A program made the position numbers and the translations under genes. From positions 64,091,682-64,155,681 of the forward strand of contig NC_054702.1 of NCBI RefSeq assembly GCF_016097555.1: DNA of 64,000 nucleotides, written 5' to 3'. This DNA comes from Gigantopelta aegis. Its lineage: Eukaryota; Mollusca; Gastropoda; Neomphalida; Peltospiridae. Under the pieces are notes generated by a model, which saw only the letters and a program-made list of their open reading frames with translations, had not been told where the DNA came from and ran no database searches. Shown piece after piece: positions 11,849 to 22,300 of the stretch (its first letter is position 1; each line of letters opens with the position of its first letter).

Positions 11849-13438
11849 AGAAGAAAGAGAGATACATATGGCTGTTTGACTGCATACCAAATTGTCACCA
11901 TGCAGATATTAAATATATAGCAAATCATCAGTTTTCATTTACTAGTCAATCACTGATTAAACTTTATCTAAATACGATGTCATCATGATCATGATTTGAC
12001 AAACATACACAAAGATGTCACTTAGTTTAAAGAGTTGACATTTACACTTGTTATTTGAATACAATTAATTACAGACTTTTTAACAGAATAAACAGTAATT
12101 TGTGTTTTTTAAATTATCTGTAAATGTGAATAATATATGAAGCTAAAGTAATATGTAAAACAGTAAATGCAATTTGTAAAGTGGTTTACATCATTTCTAT
12201 GTACATGTATGGATATCGAAAATAAAAGGGTTTTAGATGTTTAAAAAAAATACAAATAGCTGAGGTAAATAAAATTAACAAACTCGATACCAGTTATTAT
12301 CAAATTTATGTCACTCATTAAATAATTTTCATTTGTTACTCGCTAAAGATCATGACAACTGAAAATTATTTCACTCGGAACATAACATTTTATAAAAATG
12401 GTAACTTGTTTATTATCCTTTATTTGTTACACTATATTGCTTCCACTGCAGACCTCTGTTAAATGGATCACATTCCGGAATTTATGATAGTTTATAACTA
12501 TGTACCCAACTCAGTCATAGTGAACCACAGTCTTTGACGCAGTATGTCATGTTTCATTTACCAGTAAGCATACATGTATGCAACATCTAATTATCACTCT
12601 AGTAGACGATTTTTCATGATCATAAAGATAAAATGATGGATTGTGAAAATGTTCTCTTAAAACATTTATGGCAGAAACCTTGTCAACATACTGAATCCTT
12701 GTTTGTTTATTTATTTATGTTATATGTTTTTGGTTTTTGTTTCTTCTTTTCTTGGGGTTTTTTTTCCAACACTGTTATTCAATTATTGTGTGTTAATGTG
12801 TGTTAATAGTTATGGTTAAACAGTCTGTCAATTCTACATTTAATAATGTTGAACTGAACATAATTATTATAAAAGTGAGGATAGGCCTCATAGTGCCACA
12901 CCTAGTTAATAACGCACATTCAATATGGGGAGGGGGTATATACCAATGGGTACCAACCAATTCCTACACCCTACACATGTTCTAAACTAAACCAGATCCC
13001 AGTCCCACCCACCCCAGTGCCAGCCTTGCACTGGCCCTGGAATCTGGATTTACCAATATATCCTACCGATGACAGATACTACCCACAAACAATGGGATCA
13101 ATATCCATTACTCACTGGCAGTCTTTGATCACTTCTTCCTGTGTCCTGATCTGTACAGGTGCGAATTTACTCGTATCCACTTGTTCCTCGAACGTACAGA
13201 AACACTTGGTGATTTTATCATCGAATGTATTTACCAAATCTTCCAGCGAACCGGAGACCGTTTCGCCAAAGTTTTCATGCGTATTGTTTTCACCTGGCAC
13301 GCCAATATTCACACTCTTCAATCCGTCCATATTCGAATTTAAGTCGTCCGTTGCCTTGGCCGTCTGAAATTCATTATACTCATTCCATTCCTCGTTCTCG
13401 AAGGAAGCGAGCGGAGCCTCGAACTGTAGCTCCGCCAT
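1664..13438 (-). CDS. FEZ: FEZ-family kinesin adaptor (fasciculation and elongation protein zeta / unc-76), 5' part only
   Basis: Two coding exons on the minus strand: 13438-13116 and 1772-1664, giving 144 codons before the gene leaves the window. FEZ/UNC-76 proteins link cargo to kinesin-1 and act in axon growth and transport (family knowledge). The match rests on the acidic N-terminus with SLEDLVNTFDDKITKCF, close to the vertebrate FEZ segment SMEDLVNEFDEKLNVCF, followed by an APVQ segment and, across the splice, QMWWTITGNFGNILPIDW. Exon 1 ends with two bases of a Gln codon before GTGAGT, and exon 2 supplies the third base after TTTCAG, so the phases agree. The start at 13438 has A at -3 and G at +4. 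An in-frame ATG at 13606 would add 56 residues but has a weak context. The coiled-coil C-terminal half must lie left of the window. FEZ1 versus FEZ2 cannot be assigned; invertebrates usually have one gene. Confidence 0.85.
1821..2139 (+). mobile_element. CTAGTG-rich MITE, copy 1
   Basis: About 319 bp of a family rich in GGCTAGTGA motifs. Ends read CTGGGCTTCTGG and (reversed) CAAGACTTCTAG; the flanks CTCGTAT and CTAGTAC match at 5 of 7 positions. Other copies are at 7599, 8343 (reversed) and 37161. It begins 49 bases from the FEZ exon 2 acceptor. Confidence 0.7.
2166..2450 (+). repeat. 33-bp minisatellite
   Basis: Eight full units and a partial one of AATTAGCATATTCACTAATT and 13 more bases. 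Because 33 is divisible by three, one frame stays open across it, giving an 11-residue repeat (VISIFTNYLEL). That frame is a by-product, not a gene. Confidence 0.95.
2693..2912. mobile_element. hAT-like MITE containing a GA tract
   Basis: Ends CATGGCCGTACCCT and (reversed) CAGGGCCATATCCT match at most positions, and TATAA occurs directly on both sides as a 5-bp target duplication. Inside are a poly-G run, a GA microsatellite and a poly-C run. Confidence 0.75.
3013..4000. other. FEZ intron 1 sequence with simple repeats
   Basis: No gene seen. It contains CT/CA microsatellite sequence at about 3462-3512 and a GGT-rich run at about 3978-4007. Confidence 0.6.
4005..4275 (+). mobile_element. tRNA-headed SINE, head type 1 with the CAAACTTT tail
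   Basis: The head has an A-box-like TAGCCCAGTGG and a degenerate B box (GGATCTATCC). It is followed by the shared body (CCCATTGGGC, GACTGGTATATCAAAG, GGTATGTGCTATCCTG) and the tail with TTTGACATCCAATAGC and CTCTAGTGGTGTCGTTAAAC. Confidence 0.85.
4276..5315. other. FEZ intron 1, no feature recognised
   Basis: AT-rich single-copy-looking sequence with no coding signal that I can support. Confidence 0.5.
5316..5661 (-). mobile_element. Diverged copy of the TTAA-type MITE
   Basis: The right side (GAAACTAGGGTCTGAGAC then TTTTAA) and interior (ATGCATTTTTCATATTTTAA, GTGTTTCTGGTCATCC) are the reverse of the element at 50432-50802. The left end is not clear. Confidence 0.55.
5662..6699. other. FEZ intron 1, no feature recognised
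   Basis: AT-rich, with several poly-T runs. No reading frame with protein-like composition was found. Confidence 0.5.
6700..7003 (+). mobile_element. tRNA-headed SINE, head type 1 with the CAAACTTT tail
   Basis: B box GAGTCGATCCCC, then the body (CCCATTGGGCTATTTCTCGT, GGGATGGTGCATATAAAAGA) and the tail TTTGACATCCAATAACC to CAAACTTTC. The A box is decayed. Confidence 0.88.
7599..7910 (+). mobile_element. CTAGTG-rich MITE, copy 2, with 6-bp target duplication
   Basis: 312 bp from CAGGATTATGG to CTAGAAGCCACG. AGTGTA lies directly on both sides (7593-7598 and 7911-7916). A few terminal bases at the left end are deleted compared with other copies. Confidence 0.82.
8343..9217 (-). mobile_element. 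CTAGTG-rich MITE, copy 3, with a sevenfold amplified end
   Basis: A reversed copy starting CACGGCTTCTAGAA. Its other end (TCTAGAAGCCCTG) and the adjoining sequence are repeated seven times in an 87-bp array at 8614-9217. GTATTTA stands on both outer sides (8336-8342 and 9218-9224), so the whole 875 bp behaves as one insertion. Confidence 0.85.
8614..9217 (+). repeat. 87-bp minisatellite derived from a transposon end
   Basis: Seven nearly identical 87-bp units, the last lacking TCTGG. Each runs from CATGGCAATAGTAGTTATTT to CTAGAAGCCCTG, so each ends with a transposon terminus. Units differ at one or two positions only. Confidence 0.97.
9225..11507. other. FEZ intron 1, unassigned repeats
   Basis: No gene was found. 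A hairpin-capable pair GTATGTGTTGG/CCAACACATAC lies within 9540-9585. A TTAAAGG-like end near 9513 and a reversed CCCTTTAA near 10670 might bound an old element. A CCAGGGTTTTCCAGG motif near 10935 resembles common mobile-element ends. Confidence 0.4.
11508..11863. repeat. GA-rich complex microsatellite
   Basis: About 350 bp of GAGA with interspersed TAGA, GATAGATAAAGA and GAAAG units. All three minus-strand frames stay open as Ser/Leu/Tyr strings; this is low complexity, not coding. Confidence 0.97.
11864..13115. other. FEZ intron 1, no feature recognised
   Basis: AT-rich intron sequence leading to the exon 1 donor. No element or gene could be supported. Confidence 0.5.
13116..13438 (-). CDS. 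FEZ: FEZ coding exon 1
   Basis: The exon holds 107 codons plus two bases. It begins MAELQFEAPLASFENEEW and ends in EEVIKDC plus CA of the next codon, then the donor GTGAGT. The acidic residues and the DLVNTFDDK core are typical of the FEZ N-terminal region. The reading frame stays open upstream to 13606. Confidence 0.86.
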
Positions 13439-13830
13439 TTTCGGAACCCTCATTCTGTCTGCATTGGCGACCTTCGCCTTCAACGTGCTGAACTTCAACC
13501 TCTGAACGTAATCAGCAAGTGTCCGTTCGATGTGATTAAATCCCTTTGACAGTCGATGCTTCGCCAAAATACTAATGTCTGAAACGCGTGTCGGTAGAAT
13601 GTTCATTTAGAACAATTAGAAAAAGATCCAGAGAAGGAGTTCTCACACAATATATTATTATTCACAAGATGACAAAGTCCAAAGAGTTTCGAAACTGTGT
13701 ATCGTTCGTGCGGTTCACGGCAAATCGACGTCGTGTCGAAGTGGCCTCTCGGCGCGAATGATGCACGTAGAAACTGTTTATTGATTTCTTTTATCTGCAG
13801 TTTCATGGAATAAATCATTCAGATCGAGGC
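13439..13830 (-). promoter_or_regulatory. FEZ 5' leader and probable promoter region
   Basis: This stretch upstream of the FEZ start is richer in CpG than its surroundings. It carries two upstream reading frames: 13818-13603 (71 codons), and the in-frame extension from 13606, whose ATG overlaps the stop of the first. That could damp translation of the main start. No TATA box was identified and the transcription start is unknown. Confidence 0.35.
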
Positions 13831-14490
13831 GTTACAGGTTCACATTATCATGCGCATAATTTGATCTAGTAATTAATTATGTTTATGTTCAATCAACAAA
13901 GACGTACAACGTTAAACTATGATGAAATGTTTACGTCATAAGGTATGAAATTGAAATGTGAAAGAAGTGTATGGACTTAATTTTAAACAACAACAACAAA
14001 GCAATACACAAAAAAGCATAACACTTACAAACGTTTTTAATAATACATTGTTCTAAATATGGCTGTAACTCATTAGTACAATGGTTATACATTTGTAACA
14101 CACTGTTACAATATAACGTTTCGTTATTAAATAAGCTTACATTATTACAATGTTTAATTTTTTCTGGCCATTCATGGGCAAATATGGGGAGGCGGGTAGG
14201 TTTCTGACCCCCCCCCCCGTCCTTGTTTTTGACAGACACTAAAAACAGGGTTTATTGTATGGTAATAAACTTCTTTTTTTTCCATTTCTTTTTCTTTATT
14301 TAATGTTGCAATTAACTTTATTATTTACAGTTATATTTCATCAGGCATCTGGTTAAGGACTACACAGATAATGAGAGGAAACCGTCTGTCACCACTCCAT
14401 GGGCTAATTGTTTCGATTAGTATGAGGCGGAGGAATGTTTACACCCCCTACTTCTTTTGAAATATGGGTGCAAGTTTTGGTGGGTTTTTT

Positions 14491-14524
<34 letters not shown>

Positions 14525-14827
14525 TAAAAACAAAAGTATATAGGTATTAATTTCACCACTACCAGCTAGGCTATCCTCTGTAGCATGGTACCTTTTAAGT
14601 TTGATTTTGATATAAAATTCATTAATTAATACTAAATAAGCTACTTCTTTCAAACAGCAGCAACACGTCAATAAATTATAAAAAAATTGTCTTATATGAT
14701 TTTTGTATTAAAAGAACTAAGGTTATAAAATAAAAGCCACTGCAGTGCAATACCAGCTAAGGCTTATTTAAAATTTAATTTCTTTACTCAGCTTTCAGCA
14801 CCCAGTAATTAATAAATTACTTGGAGG
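13831..14827. other. Intergenic sequence upstream of FEZ
   Basis: No gene recognised. It contains a C run near 14209-14218 and a poly-T/poly-G tract near 14487-14521 that could mark a GC-run-bearing MITE. Confidence 0.45.
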
Positions 14828-15125
14828 AAGGAAGGAAATGTTTTATTTAACGATGCACTCAACACATTTTATTTACGGTTATATGGTGTCGGACATATGG
14901 TTATTGACCACACAGATATTGAGAGAAGAAAGCTGCTGTCACCACTTCATGGGCTACTCTTTTTCGATTAGCAGCAAGGGATCTTTTATATACACCATCC
15001 CACAGACATGATAACACATACCACAGCCTTTGATATACCAGTCGTGAAATAGCCCAATGGGCCGACCGATGGGAATCGATCCCAGACCGACCGCGCATCA
15101 AGCAAACATTTTACCACTGGGCTTA
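14828..15125 (-). mobile_element. tRNA-headed SINE, head type 1 with the TTAAATAAAACA tail
   Basis: A near full-length reversed copy. The head at the right end has TAGCCCAATGGGCC-type body sequence, B box GGGATCGATTCCC and A box TAAGCCCAGTGG. The tail at the left end has TTTTATTTAACGATGCACTC. Confidence 0.9.
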
Positions 15126-15449
15126 CGTGAAGAAAGAGTGACCCCAACAGACTTGACAGATGATACATTCAATACCAGTTTTTCCCCATTCCAACCACCA
15201 ATTTACAACTGGTATGCTAAAGATGGTGGCATACTATTATCTATAATATAATACAAACTGCTGTTTCAGCACTCTCTGATCATTCCAATTGCTTTGTACT
15301 ACAGAGCACCTTCCTTGTACTTAACCAATACTGCACTTCACAAAGATCTTTTTGCACACAGGTTGTTGACTACTATACATAAGGCATGTAAAATAATGCA
15401 TATACAACAGCAATGGAAGCCACCATTGTTGTTACTTAACATAGAAATT

Positions 15450-15478
15450 GCTATATACACGACGGCCGTGTATATAGC
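15450..15478. repeat. Perfect short hairpin
   Basis: Arms GCTATATACACG and CGTGTATATAGC are perfectly complementary around a 5-base loop. Function unknown; possibly the end of a palindromic element. Confidence 0.7.
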
Positions 15479-15829
15479 CTTGGCTAACTAGGGCTGGCTA
15501 TCTACAGAGCCGTCAAGTTTTTTGTTGAAAGCCCAACATAATTGAGGCAACCACATCACATCTAAACTTTCCTATGACAGAGGCAGATGTAGGGGGCACC
15601 ACCCACTAAATTTTGCGAAAGTTCCCTTGGCATTCAACCTCATGTGTTTACTTTGTTTTTAATAAAAAATGGTATATAAAACATAGAGTACTGATGAAGT
15701 ACATGATACGCCTATCAGGAGTTTGATGGAAAACCATATCTATATTAATGAATATGTTACGGGTATGATTCAAGTCTAATTATGTGAACATTTTGCAATG
15801 GGATGGATGAACAGTTTGTTTTGGACCAA

Positions 15830-16475
15830 CCACCATACCAAGTTGCTCCTACATGCGAATCGATTGTCTTGTATTCAAGATATGGTGTGGACAAGGATTT
15901 ACCGTTATGTGCAGTAGATTATTAAAAGTAGGTCACAGTGACCTAGTAATAGTACGCGACCCACCGCCATCCCAAGTTGTTCTTACATATGAAGTTTGAT
16001 GGTCCTGTATGCATCTGTATGCAGGATATGGTCCGGACAAGGATTTACTGTTATGTGCAGTAGACTATGAAAAGCAAGTCATAATGACCTAGTAATCGTA
16101 TGCAACACACCGCCATCCCCAAGTTTTTCCTACATGTGAGGTTTGATGGTCCTGTATGCAAAATATGGTATGGACAAGGATTTACTGTTATGTGCAGTAG
16201 GACGTGAAAAGTAAGTCACATTGACCTAGTAATAGTACACGACATACCAACATCCCAAGTTTTTCCTACATGTAAGGTTTGATGGTCCTGTATGCAAGAT
16301 ATGGTCCAGACAAGGATTTATTGTTATGTGCTGTTATGTGCAATAGACCGTGAAAAGTAGGTCACAGTGACCCAGTAATAGTACACGACACACCGCCATC
16401 CCAAGTTGTTCTTACATGTCCGGCTTGATGGTCCTGTATGCATCTGTATTCAAGATATGGTCCTGACAAGAAAAA
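15830..16475 (+). repeat. 137-146 bp tandem repeat with nuclear-receptor-like palindromes
   Basis: Four to five diverged units share CCATCCCAAGTTGTTCTTAC, GATGGTCCTGTATGCA, GATATGGTCCGGACAAGG, TTATGTGCAGTAGA and AGGTCACAGTGACCTAGTAA. The 15-base inverted repeat lies at 15930, 16076, 16213 and 16359. Confidence 0.88.
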
Positions 16476-18496
16476 GTTAACATGCGGGCAGATGTACGGA
16501 CTGACAACGCCATACCATAATAATGACCCATACATGGGCATGTAAAAACCAAAACAACCCAAACAAGTTTCATATATCATTATGTTTATTTTCCAAATAA
16601 AAAAGCAAACTATTAATACATGCAAGGTGACATACCCACAAAACATGCATCCTGAATAATGCACACAAATACATTCATACTGATCTGTTTTAATACAGTA
16701 AATAAATTCTGAAATACACAACTAATGGGTGTTTCACACAAACACATTTTACAGATGTATCACAAAAAGCAAGGAAACATCGGCTTTCCAGGATCCTCAC
16801 AAAAAAAACCTCAACACCCCAGTAAATGCTCATGTTTTATTAACCCTTTTATAGTTGTTTTAGTTTTGTTCTAAAATAATTAATGAAAACGATACATAAA
16901 TAAAGAAAACAAAACAGAGGAAGTCACCGACACTGAATATTGCCACTGTTACAGCTATAAATACTGCTAGCGCAATGAGAAAATCATTATTAAATCTTTA
17001 CCTTCTATTAATATCTTACTTTTGGAAATCATTTACCATAATTAAAGTTGTTGAAATTCTTACTAGTAACATTGTAGAACATATTTTGCATAACCCATTT
17101 CTTTTTTAACACCAGACACCCTGGAAGTTATTTTTCAAATCTTGAACATTCAAATTGTTTACTCATTAACCCTTTGGTGTATTTTCTTTTATTGGAAGAC
17201 TTCAATATAGGTATAGAGTGGTAGAAATAGTGCCATCCTGACTAGTTTTTACCGTCAACATCACCAAAGGCTGTTGGACCGGCAATTATTTTGTGTTGAT
17301 ACTTTATGATCATGTTTCATCCAGCAGGTTTTCATTTGGTTTGGCAGAACTGAATGTCCAGCAGGAATTTTAGCCAATTTTGACACCTGGTATATTATTG
17401 TTTAATTATCAGTTATAACTTTAATGCCAACAACACAGCCAACTCAGAGATGCTCACTGGCCAACACCGAAAAACACAGAAGAAAAACTTTATGGAGACC
17501 AGGAATCCCTCCGTGTCACTATGAGATTCATCCTGGCAGCAAACATCTCTCTGTGATATGATTACAAGAAGGAACGAAAGAAGAAGACAACTTTAATTTC
17601 TGTGCTAAAACAAGATGTGGTAGGCCTACCAAGATATTAAGCAAGTTGTGCCGCTATGGCAGTAGCAATATCAGGTGACAGTCCCAGTCGGTGATAAACA
17701 CTAAACATAAAATTAACTATCCCTTCAAGACGTACATCGCTTATGTCCAAACATAATAAATGTGACAGATTGAATGGTGTAAGTAATGTCCACATTATGC
17801 TGTTATTTATTAACAAATTTGTCAAGTCATCAAAACTGAATATTGTTTGATACCAAATAGCTGGTGTTTTTTCATTAATGCTGGGGGTGATGTTAAACAT
17901 TCATTCATTCACTAATACTATTTTCAATGAAAGTATATTGGTAATGACTATAGAAAGACTCAATTAAGTTAGACTTAATAATAATAATAATAATAATAAA
18001 CCAAATGTTATTTTAAAGGTTAGATACCTCAAATGCAACATATTAATATGGTCTGGACATCCAATACAGAATTGAAAATTTGCATACACCGTTACTGTAT
18101 AGTAGTTATTTTATAAAGGTATATTTTGTTACGGTTTTGCTTCAACAAGTGTTATGGATGAGGTGTCTCATATCAAGTTTGCCCAAATTTCATTATGATA
18201 ATGATCACGTCCCTGTTTTATGAAGCAATCTTTTTACTAAAATCACCTTAAGTGCATAAAACGGTAGTTAGGTACTGAAGGTTAATTTAGCACCAAGATC
18301 ACTTTTTAAAACAGGACCCAGAATATTAGCCCACATGTCAGGGTATTGCCAGAACATTTTAATTAAAAATGGGTTTGTACTTGTATGGAATTAAGAAATT
18401 CATGGGTAATTTTTCCCCCTGCCCTTTCTGCAAAGGAAGGAACTGTAAAAAAAACCAGAAAACCAATAATTTAAAGAAGGTTCATTCAGATCCCAC
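16476..18496. other. Intergenic sequence, mostly unassigned
   Basis: No gene recognised. A SINE-tail-like run of ATTC repeats occurs near 17899-17909 and an ATA microsatellite near 17980-17998. Confidence 0.45.
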
Positions 18497-18691
18497 TCTC
18501 AGAGCTAACCCTGGCACTCGCCAAATTCGCCAATTGTGAATTTCCAAAACAATTGGCAAACTTTATGTTAATTTGTTGAAATAATTTCATGTAATAATTG
18601 ATATTTTGTTACAATATTATTGGGTTTTTGCAATTTTTGAACTTTAATAGATACTTTAATTTTCTGCTGACCCAGAGATAGCCCTGCACTC
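18497..18691 (+). mobile_element. CAGGGCTA-ended MITE, copy 1
   Basis: Ends CAGAGCTAACCCTGG and (reversed) CAGGGCTATCTCTGG, with CACTCT directly on both sides as a 6-bp target duplication. A second copy lies at 55316-55493. Confidence 0.8.
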
Positions 18692-18929
18692 TGCAGTAGT
18701 AAACCCCAACCTGACCAGTTCTCATACACATAGTATGGTCAGATGCACACAAACACAATGATACATAGTGTAACCTTCAAACAAACGATGAAATAAAAGA
18801 TTGGGATGTAAATGGATATTAACAGTGTGAAACAATGACCGTCATTCAGTATAAGCAGGAAAAATGAATACTACTTATATTAAGTGCAAATACTGGTTGG
18901 ATGCAAACAACATGTGCATGGATGGCCAC

Positions 18930-19930
18930 TCACAGTCATTAACTAACATAAGACCTTTGAAATGGTAGACACAGTAAGGATGGATACTCACAAAGTCATT
19001 AACTAACATAAGACGTTTGAAATGGTAGACACAGTAAGGATGGCCACTCACAAAGTCATTAACTAACATAAGACCTTTGAAATGGTAGACACAGTAAGGA
19101 TGGCCACTCACAAAGTCATTAACTAACATAAGACCTTTGAAATGGTAGACACAGTAAGGATGGCCACTCACAAAGTCATTAACTAACATAAGACCTTTGA
19201 AATGGTAGACACAGTAAGGATGTACAGACTCACAGTCATTAACTAACATAAGACCTTTGAAAATGGTAGACAAAGTAAGGATGGACACTCACAAAGTCAT
19301 TAACCAATATAAGACCTTTTAAATAGTAGACAGTAAGGATGGACAGATTCACAGTCATTAACTAACATTAGACCTTTGAAATGGTAGACACAGTAAGGAT
19401 GGACAGACTCAGTCATTAACTAACACAAGACCTTTGAAATGGTAGACAGTAAAAATGAACAGACTTACTAAGTCATTAACTAACATTAGACCTTTGAAAT
19501 GATAGACAGTAAGGATGGACATACTAAGTCATCAACTAACATTAGACCTTTGAAATGGTAGACACAGTAAGGATGGACAGACTCACAGTCATTAACTAAC
19601 ACAAGACCTTTGAAATGGTAGACAAAGTAAAAATGGACAGACTTAGTCATTAACTAACATAAGACCTTTGAAATGGTAGACACAGTAAGAATGGACAAAC
19701 ATACAGTCATTAACTAACACAAGACCTTTGAAATGGTAGACAGTAAGGTTGGACAGACTCAAAGTCATTAACTAACATAAGACCTTTGAAATGGTAGACA
19801 CAGTATGGATGGACACTCACAGTCATTAAATAACATAAGACCTTTGAAATGGTAGACACAGTAAGGATGGACAGACTCACAAAGTCATTAACTAACATAA
19901 GACCTTTGAAATGGCAGACACAGTAAAACA
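18930..19930 (-). repeat. 55-60 bp minisatellite
   Basis: About 17 units of GTCATTAACTAACATAAGAC, CTTTGAAATGGTAGACACAG, TAAGGATGGCCACTCACAAA. The first units are exactly 60 bp, so a minus-strand frame stays open as a 20-residue repeat; later units vary in length and break it. Confidence 0.97.
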
Positions 19931-20952
19931 GACATATAACAAAGTATCAGCAATTCATTATGATCAACAAACTGACCTGCAGTGGTTTTGGCACAATGAA
20001 TTGAAGCATTAGTTGTACACAAACTAAAGAATAATTTTCATTTAACTCATGCTGAAAAATTGAGTACTGACTATAAGATAATGCCAGAAAATATCCCCTA
20101 ACTTTAGCAAAGTTTACAAACAGTTGGACAGAGCACAATTTTAGAACAGAAAATTAAAATATGACCTTCAATTATCAATATTTGAGATATGACAAGCAAA
20201 AATGAATTTAGTATCAACATGATTTTGGTGACCATCACATAGTCTAAGAAAACTTTAAAATCATGAACCACAATAACAGTCAAAACATTTTAACAAACAA
20301 CTTGGGTTATTTTGCAAATCAAGATATAGGTATCATCAATGTTTAGGACAACATATTCAAGGCATTTGCCATATCAAATGAATTTCTGAAGAATGCAAAC
20401 TATTTAAGACAACAACCAGTAATTAATTGACAAATACACTGGTAAAACATAAGCTAATGAGATAATGAGAATGAACAGGAATAATGACAAAAACACTTCT
20501 ATACGGTTTGTTTTTAATTACAATTTAAAAAAAGGAGAGGAAGTATTACAATTTCAGTTAAATAATTGTTAATAAACCCTCCACACTTTATGTATTTTTA
20601 ACACTCCCTTCGATTTTGCTGGTATCAGTCAATTCATTTAGAAATTACATTTACAACTTTCATAACCACAAACAGAATAAACCGTTTCAAGCAGTGTGGT
20701 CTTTGTTATTAAGCCATGCATTACTTCCCTTTGAAGGCTTTTTTCTACTTTGGATCAGTTAATATTTTGTTCCCGCCAGTATAACAATAATAATAATGGA
20801 TCAAACACTAGCATCTCCAGGTTTAACATTGGGAACTTAAAACCCCCCAACAAAACCCCCATCTTTTACTAAAACCTATCAATGCAATGACAAACAGTAA
20901 ATAAATAACACAAAAATGACAAATGTTAAAATAATTAGGACAATGCTAGAAT
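19931..20952. other. Intergenic sequence downstream of CLPTM1
   Basis: AT-rich, no feature recognised. Part may belong to the CLPTM1 3' UTR if that is long. Confidence 0.4.
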
Positions 20953-21347
20953 CAGGGGTTCTAGAACACAGTGGCCAGTGTTTTTAATAGTCTGGCAACC
21001 AAGAAATTCCTCTGATGTGCCCGATGGCCAGCGAGAGATAATTTTTTTATTTATTGTGGCACTTTTGTAAAAAAACAAAAACCCTCACCATTACAGAGGA
21101 TGTATGAGCATTAAATTAAAATGCAATTATTATTTCCAATTATGAAAACTGTCAATAAACATGTAGCATGCATTTTCAGATTGGACTGTTAAAGGTAATA
21201 TTCTGAACTGACAGGTGTTTTTAGCAGGTTTATTTTGTAACGAACTAGGTAGCAAGTTGGGCAAGTGAATTTTCAATCAAGGCCAGTGAATTTTGAAATC
21301 CACTGCAACCAATGCCAGTGAATTTTGAAAATGTTCTAGAACCCCTG
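20953..21347. mobile_element. CAGGGGTTCTAGAAC-ended MITE
   Basis: Terminal inverted repeats CAGGGGTTCTAGAACA are perfect over 16 bp around a 395-bp element with GGCCAGTGAATTTTGAAA motifs. The flanks TAGAAT and TAGATT match at 5 of 6, a decayed 6-bp target duplication. Confidence 0.82.
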
Positions 21348-22094
21348 TAGATTTCAGAATGTATCTTACTCTATTCGAAACAAATTTATTAAATAGATGT
21401 ACACACTCAATAACCGACTTTCTGCTTACAGTACAGTAATTAAACAATAAAACACCCCAAGAATTTCAATATAACAGCTCCAATTCATTTACAACAGAAT
21501 ATGAGGGCAAGTGTGTGAAAACAAAACAAGAAATGTTTTACGTTTTAAAAGACATCAAATAGGACACAGAGATTGCACACAATTTGTCTGTAGCAGGGGA
21601 AACATGATCTGTTCATCTATAACTTACTGCAAATCATGAAATAAATGCGTCCAAGATATTAATGTGAAAAACGTGACCGTGGTATTGGTGCAGTAATTCC
21701 GCGACATTTTATATTTTGAAGCAACAAAACTACAAAGAATAAAATACAAAACAAAAATACAAAACAAAAACACAAACAACAAAATGAATGCTGACATACG
21801 CGGGGTGAGCATCTGTTTCAATGAAAGTACTACTTCAGGTCAACAGAAAGTATCTATGTTATAAACAAGAAATAATAACTTAAAACAAAGGCATTCTGTA
21901 CAAGCAAACCGAACAGTCCATGAGTTATTGTTGTTGTTCATAAAGGGGAGAGGGCGGAGGGATGAGCAGAAATCTTTTCTCAATGAAAATAACTATTTTG
22001 GTGTGTGCCTGTCGCAATAATATCAAGACGCATTAGTTTCCTGATTTACAGTATACTAGTTACTCTACAACAGTCCACAGTTTTTTATGTTGTC

Positions 22095-22300
22095 TCAGTC
22101 CTCCTTCTTCTCCTGTTCAGGTTTCTCCTCTACGTTCTCTACCATCTCGTCAGTACTCTTGTCCTTAATGGCCATCTGGTCCCCCCCACCCGCAGAACCG
22201 TTTTGTTCTACCATCTCTTGACTTGTTCCAAACTCGTTCACACGCTTTGGATCGACACGGTATATATATCTCTGATAGACATATATAAAGAATATTACAT
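22095..22300 (-). CDS. CLPTM1: CLPTM1 exon 14 (stop)
   Basis: Two bases plus 67 codons and TGA. It encodes VIFFIYVYQRYIYRVDPKRV, then NEFGTS, followed by a variable acidic tail ending EKPEQEKKED, comparable with the Lys/Asp-rich human C-terminus. The 3' UTR continues to lower coordinates; a TTTATT (AATAAA on the minus strand) at about 21385 is one possible polyadenylation signal. Confidence 0.95.

Noticed and set aside
11480..11928. Three overlapping minus-strand frames of 129-142 codons rich in Ser and Leu
   Set aside because: They are translations of the GA microsatellite; all three frames are open, which no real gene does.
17637..17900. 87-codon minus-strand frame
   Set aside because: It overlaps a repeat-like tail (ATTC repeats near 17900) and shows no homology or splice context.
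18875..19288. 137-codon minus-strand frame with a 20-residue repeat
   Set aside because: Units are 60 bp, hence open by chance; the frame breaks as soon as unit length varies.
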